From assembly GCF_030445035.2 (NCBI RefSeq), contig NC_080698.1, forward strand, positions 5,339,501 to 5,403,500: a DNA stretch of 64,000 bases, in the 5' to 3' direction. Made by a program: the position numbers and the translations under genes. The stretch comes from Dasypus novemcinctus (Eukaryota > Chordata > Mammalia > Cingulata > Dasypodidae). The notes beneath the pieces are model-generated. The model did not search any database. It was given only the letters and a program-made list of their open reading frames with translations, and had not been told where the DNA came from. This document shows positions 43,038 to 64,000 of the stretch, one piece after another; positions within the stretch are counted from its first letter, which is position 1; every line of letters begins with the position of its first letter.

Positions 43038-44715
43038 TTTATTCTTTGTACATTTTAAACTTGGATTTGAATGTTTAAAAATAAGTGTATCTCATTTTAT
43101 AAAAATGGTAGTAAAAACACCCCTCCTGGGGTAGGAACTCTACGAGGGGCTGGGGCGAGTGAAGACACAGGTAGGGAAGGGGTGTTCCCACGGTGGTGAC
43201 GCCAGCTTTGCCCTCGGAGGCCCGGTCCTGGCGGGCCGCCACCCAGCCTTGGTCAGCCCTGACCTCGCCCACCAACCCCGGGCCAGCAGCACAACCAGTC
43301 GCTCTAGTTTTACACACGAGGAGACAGACACAAAGGTTCAGGGACCTGCCCAAGATCACGCCACCAGGAAAGCTACACTGAGCTGGGAATCCAGAGCCGG
43401 CCCTTCCCGCAGCCCTAGCCTCTGCCCAGCCACCTCCAGTGCCAGAGATGGGATGCCTGATTCTAGGGCCACAGGCAGCTCCGGGTGCAACCTGATGCCA
43501 GCACCAGATCCCAGAGGGGAGGCAGCAGGTGAGTAGGCACCCGCGCCGGTGCACCGGCAAAGCCCCGCTCGTGTGGCCGGGCAGCAGGGCTGGCTGGTGA
43601 AAACCCTCAGCCACACCATTGTCCTGAGTCCCCGGGTCTGTGGATAACCCTTGGAAACTGTTTCAGATTCAGACTGCATCTCCTCAATTCAGGACTGTCC
43701 ACAGGCTCCCCACTCCCTCCGAGGCAGCCCCCGGCCAGCGAGGACCCGTGAGGTGCTCACGGCCGGGCCCGTCGCCTCCCTGGCCTTCCCCTCTTCTGGC
43801 TGGCTCACCCCCTCCAGCCCAGTGCCTCCTCCCAGGGCCGGAACGCTTTCTCCCTGGATACCTCCACGACTCACCCCTGTCCTCCTTCAGATTTCATTCA
43901 ACCTTCCCCTTCTCAGCTGAGGCTTTCCCTGACCAGATAGCGAAAATCATTACCTTCCTACCAAACCATCACTCCCTCTTGCCCTTCTCTGGTCAGCACA
44001 TACCAACATCCACAATAGTCTCTATCTCAGCTGCTCCTCTTCTGGAAACACTGCAAGAGCTGTTCCATTGGCTGCTGGGTGTCTGGCACCCACAGCAGGG
44101 CCCAGCGCACGGAGGGACTCTGCCGTGGAGCCCTGGGGCTGGAGACGGCGCTGGGCGCTGGGCCAGTTCCATCTTCCAGGCAACGGAGCCCGGCACCCCG
44201 TTCTCCCCCACCTGTCAACCCACAGCAGCTCTCCAGGACCAGCGAGGAAAGCTGAGGCCCCAGCGGGGACCCCCGAGGCCTCTGGCCTGGAAGCAGCTGC
44301 TGATGCAGAAGCTGCTGCTCCAGGTCGCACGACACAGGCCGCACGCAGGCCGCGCTCAAGGCAGCTCGGCTCCCCCTGGCCCTGCAGCAGCCACAGCCCC
44401 CACGCCCCAGGCGTTTAGTTCAGTCGCAAAGGGCGACGGCCTCCCCCTTCAAAGCTGGGTGGGGAGAGCTGGCTGGGAAGCTCTGGGCCACCATGCAGAG
44501 GCCGGTCCTGGGGACTTGAGCCTGCTTGTGCCCAGGGTCTTGCTCACGGTGTGTGGGACTCCCTACAGTTTGTAAATGCTCAGGCTTCTCTGCCACTATC
44601 TTCCAAGGCAGGAGGGGCGAGGCCCGCCGTGGAGGCTCCTTCCCCACTGCCTACAGGGAAAGGCTGTTCAGCACGGACACCAGGGACACCTCCCCCACAC
44701 ACCGTCAGGCCCAGG
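43038..44715 (-). other. ZNF445: Probable ZNF445 3' UTR
   Basis: The first minus-strand AATAAA after the ZNF445 stop is at 43038-43043 (TTTATT on +), giving a 3' UTR of about 1.7 kb. A MIR-like segment at 43290-43420 lies inside. Open frames here (311 codons at 43640-44575 on +) are antisense to the UTR and show no domain. The end site is inferred from the hexamer only. Confidence 0.5.
43290..43420 (+). mobile_element. MIR-like fragment
   Basis: TTTTACACACGAGGAGACAG followed by ACACAAAGGTTCAGGGACC, TGCCCAAGATCACGCC and AGCTGGGAATCCAGAGCC follow the MIR 3' half. Confidence 0.7.
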
Positions 44716-60895
<16,180 letters not shown>

Positions 60896-60903
60896 CACTC
60901 CCA

Positions 60904-61585
60904 CTCAGGGTACACCCAGCAGAGGGCAAACCAAGTCTGCCTTGGCTGGCGCTGCTGGGTCCTCAGAAGTTATCGTCTCGGCATTAGCATGGATGATGCC
61001 ATTTGCTGGAACATCAGAGGTCACTGGGAACAGAATGAAACAACCGACATTCCCGTTCAGGAGGAAGTGAGAGCATGACATCCAGCATACAGGGGGCAAC
61101 CAGAGCCTGTCAGCCGGGCTCACCTTTGGAGGGATCAGAAGAGGGCATGTGTGTGCATGAGTGTTTGTACAGATGTGTCTGCTAGTACTACGCAGACCAC
61201 ATCGAGACTGGCGTCACAAACTGGGGTACGTTAAGCCCAGAATATAGCACAAAGAGACACCAAGATGGAAAATGTGAAAGTTAAGAGACATGTAGGAAAG
61301 ATCTAGAAGTTTCAACATGTCTAATCAGAACTTCAGAAGGAGAGGATGAAAAAGAGGAAATAATAATATATGAAGAACCCATGGCCATAACATTAGAATC
61401 ACAATGAGTGTAATTATGAAAAACAAGCCCTAACACAACACACACACACACATAAATACGTAAATCTTCAGAACATCAAAAATAAAGAAAAAATCCCAGT
61501 ATCTAGTAGAGAAAGAAAAGCTATTATCCACAAATGTCAGGAATCAATTTGGGATCAAGCTTATCAACAACACTATATTCTATAA
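60904..61585. other. 5' flank of ZNF445 coding exon 1
   Basis: Probably an intron of ZNF445 leading to non-coding 5' exons. It holds a short CA run (ACACACACACACAC, 61437-61453). No CpG island or further exon is recognised. Confidence 0.4.
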
Positions 61586-61589
61586 AAAA

Positions 61590-61770
61590 CAATGGCCCAG
61601 AGATGTACTCACCAGATGCAATGGATGTGTCATGATGATGGTGGAGAGTGTTACTGTGGGGGGAGTGGTGGGGTGGGGGCGGTGGGGGTGAATGGGGACC
61701 TCATATTTTTTTAATGTAATATTTTTTTTAAAAAATGAATAAACTGAGTAGAATTTGGAAAAAAAAAAAT
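61590..61770 (+). mobile_element. L1 3'-end fragment (recurrent xenarthran-type)
   Basis: GATGTACTCACCAGATGCAA, ATGATGATGGTGG, a G-rich tract with GTGGGGGCGGTGGGGGTG, and ATTTTTTTAATGTAATATTT. Same 3' end as 21034 and 40781. Confidence 0.6.
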
Positions 61771-61776
61771 GGCAGA

Positions 61777-62000
61777 GGAAGTGGATGTGGCTCAAGCAGC
61801 TGAGCGCCCACCTCCCATGTGGGAGGTTCCAGGTTCGGTTCCTAGTGCCTCCGAAAGAAAAAAGAGACAGCAAGCAGACAATGAGCAAAAAACCTCACAA
61901 CAAGCAAGACGAGCAAAAACAACGAGCAAAAAAACAGAACAATGAGGACAAACAATGAGCAGAATCAATGCACGAACAAACAAGGGAGCAAGACAGGAAA
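61777..62000 (+). repeat. DAS-type SINE, AATGAGCAAAAAC variant
   Basis: GGAAGTGGATGTGGCTCAAG, B box GGTTCGGTTCC, then repeated AATGAGCA(A)AAAC in the tail. Same subfamily as 50589-50790. Confidence 0.88.
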
Positions 62001-64000
62001 TGTTTAAACCATAACCACTCTACTCCAGTCAAAACACCACAGAACAAACTGGGCCCCACTCCCCCCCACATAAGCAAACACCAACTGGGGAAACCAGACT
62101 TCCACCCTCACCAGGCTGAAACAAGGGACCCCAACCTCCCTGTCAAGAGTGCCAGAGAACCCTGGGATAGTAACAAGGTGCGCCTCTCGCCCTCTACTCA
62201 TGTGCCCGTGGAGGACACGTGGGGGCTTCCACCCCCACCAGAAGGAACGGGGATGCTTCCCCCTCACTGCTGGGTGCTGTCAGAGGCCTGGTGGAGAATC
62301 AGGACTTTCATCACTGCCCAGTGATAAGTCACTCCCACCCCCGCGGTAGCAGTGGAGCCCACGTGGGAAGCCGGAAGCCCCACCTCCCCTCTGCAGTCAT
62401 GAGGAGGCTCCGCATCTTGGATTTCGACAGGGCCAAGAGGAAGATAACAAATCGAGCTAGGTAGGGTGTGGGGAGACAATCAACAGATGTCAACAGCAGA
62501 GCAGGTATCACTCAGTGGTTGAGCACCGGCTTCCCATGTACAAAGTCTCAGATTCAATTGCCAGTACCTCCTAAAAATAAAATAATATTTTGTTAAAAGA
62601 AATTTTTAAATGTCAATAGTGAGATATAGGATGCTACAATTATTTGATGAAAATTTTAATGCAGCCATTATAAAAAATGCTTCAGTGAGGAATTACAAAC
62701 ATGGTAGAAACAAATGAAAATGTAGAAAGCCTTAAGCAAAGAAATAAGAGAAGAACCACCATATGGGAATTTTGGAACTGGAAAATATATGAAAATTAAA
62801 ATCTCAGCGAATGAACTAAACAGCAGAATGGAGAGGAGAGAGGAAAGAATCAGTGTATAGGAAGGTAGAACAATAGATGCAATCTAAATAACAGAAAGGA
62901 AACAAACTATAACAGGGCCTCAAAACCTGTAGGAATATAGCAAAAGTACTACTATTTATATCATCAAAGTGAAGGAGAGGAGTAAGGGTGGGACTGAAAA
63001 AGTATTTACAGAAAAAATGGTTGGAAACTTCCAAAACTGGCAAAAACTATAAGCCTACAGATTCAAGAAGCTGATGAATGCCAAACACAATAAATCCACA
63101 GAAATCCACACCAACATACATCATAGTCAACCTTTTGCAAACAGAAGTCAAAGGGAAAAGTCTTGAAAACAACTACAGAGAAATACTTTACCTACAGAGG
63201 AAAAAACATTCAATTGACTAAGGATTTCTCATTAGAAACCCTGAAGACCAGAGGGAAGTGGCACATTTTTCAAGTGCTGAAAGAAAAGATGTGCCAACTC
63301 AGAGTTCTATGCTCAGCAAAAATATCCTTCAGGAATGAAGGGCAAATCAAGACATTCCCAAATCAGGAAACTAATATGTTACCAATAGACCTACCCTAAA
63401 AGAATGGCGAAAGGAAATCCTCTAAAGAGAAAGGAAATGATTAAAGAAGGAATCCTGCATCACAAATAATGAAAAAGTAAAAACATGAATAAATAACACA
63501 AATTTTCCTCTCTTGAGTTTTCTAAACTAGGTTTGATGGTTGGAGTAAAAACTGTAACACAGTCTGATGTCATACTAAATGTAAATAGAGTAATATTTCA
63601 AACAATTATACTATAAGAAGAAAGTAAAGAGACATAAAGCGAGGTTAAGTTTCTAAACTTCACTTGAACTGGTAAAATGTCCACACCAGTAGACTGTGGT
63701 AAGTTATATGCACATATAAGTTAATACCTACAGCAACCTCTAGAAAGCAAAAAAATGCCACAGATAAATCAAAATGGAACTTTAAAAACTTGTTCAAGTA
63801 ACCCATAGGAAGGTAGGAAAAAGCAAGCAAAGAAACAAAAAATTCAGTGGCAGGCTTAACCTTTAATATATCAAGAATTACACTGAATAAAAATGGACTA
63901 ATTTCACTTCGTAAAAGGCAGAGATTGATAAAGTGGATTAAAAATTATGTTGTCTATAAGAAACCACCTCAAATGGAATAGTATAGGTAGGTTAAAAGTA
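62001..64000 (+). mobile_element. L1 5' UTR, ORF1 and start of ORF2, cut by window end
   Basis: A leader with AACAAACTGGGCCCCACTCC and GATGCTACAATTATTTGATG, then ORF1-like text. The segment around 63163-63399 is open and contains KEKMCQLRVLCSAK and FRNEGQIKTFPNQE. The ORF2 start follows near 63850 (AATGGACTAATTTCACTTCG). Frames are broken. The copy continues past the window. Confidence 0.75.
62495..62585 (+). repeat. DAS-type SINE, short form, in L1
   Basis: GAGCAGGTATCACTCAGTGG, B box GATTCAATTGC, an ACCTCCTAAAAATAAAAT tail. TCAACAG(A/C) flanks it. Confidence 0.75.

Noticed and set aside
43640-44575. 311-codon + strand frame
   Set aside because: Antisense to the probable ZNF445 3' UTR, no recognisable domain, and overlapped by minus-strand frames.

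Overview
The window reads as mammalian nuclear DNA, most likely from a xenarthran and probably an armadillo. The main reason is about thirty copies of a tRNA-derived SINE whose head (GGAAGCGGATGTGGCTCAA and variants) matches the armadillo DAS-SINE family. Ancient eutherian repeats (Tigger1, MIR, MER5A-like, L1) and two spliced vertebrate genes agree. The species call is inference; the SINE and gene calls rest on sequence I could read.

Two genes are supported. (1) The terminal coding exon of TCAIM (mitochondrial T-cell activation inhibitor) lies on the + strand at 3473-3713, followed by its 3' UTR. (2) A complete coding set for ZNF445, a SCAN-KRAB-C2H2 zinc-finger repressor linked to imprinting control, lies on the - strand. 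It has six coding exons between 60895 and 44716: SCAN, two linkers, KRAB-A, KRAB-B and a 14-finger exon. All splice phases close and give 1027 codons with no internal stop. TCAIM followed by ZNF445 on the opposite strand matches the human 3p21.3 order, so the window is the TCAIM-ZNF445 interval plus the ZNF445 introns.

Layout. 1-2716: an L1 fragment broken by an LTR-like insert, a SINE and a retrocopy. 2717-5334: end of TCAIM. 5335-9449: a Tigger1 DNA transposon split by nested L1 3' ends and SINEs. 9450-17687: intergenic, with strongly GC/CpG-rich blocks at 10.9-13.6 kb and 14.5-15.6 kb. 17688-25415: a defective class I endogenous retrovirus with both LTRs and a 4-bp target duplication, abutted by an oversized SINE to 26109. 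26.1-44.7 kb: intergenic, with GC-rich blocks (27.7-29.2 and 31.8-35.6 kb), a GAGCT-rich minisatellite (36.0-36.9 kb) and older repeats. 44.7-60.9 kb: ZNF445, whose largest intron is mostly one long L1 peppered with SINEs. 60.9-64 kb: 5' flank of the ZNF445 first coding exon, then another L1 running off the end.

No microbial, CRISPR or defence-type system is present. The most unusual items are structural: an LTR whose promoter region carries eight 40-bp CCAAT/GC-box repeats present once in its partner LTR, a fold-back SINE, a SINE with an internal minisatellite, repeated SINE insertion at one site, CpG-rich blocks with no assigned gene, and an unidentified antisense open frame beside the TCAIM 3' end.
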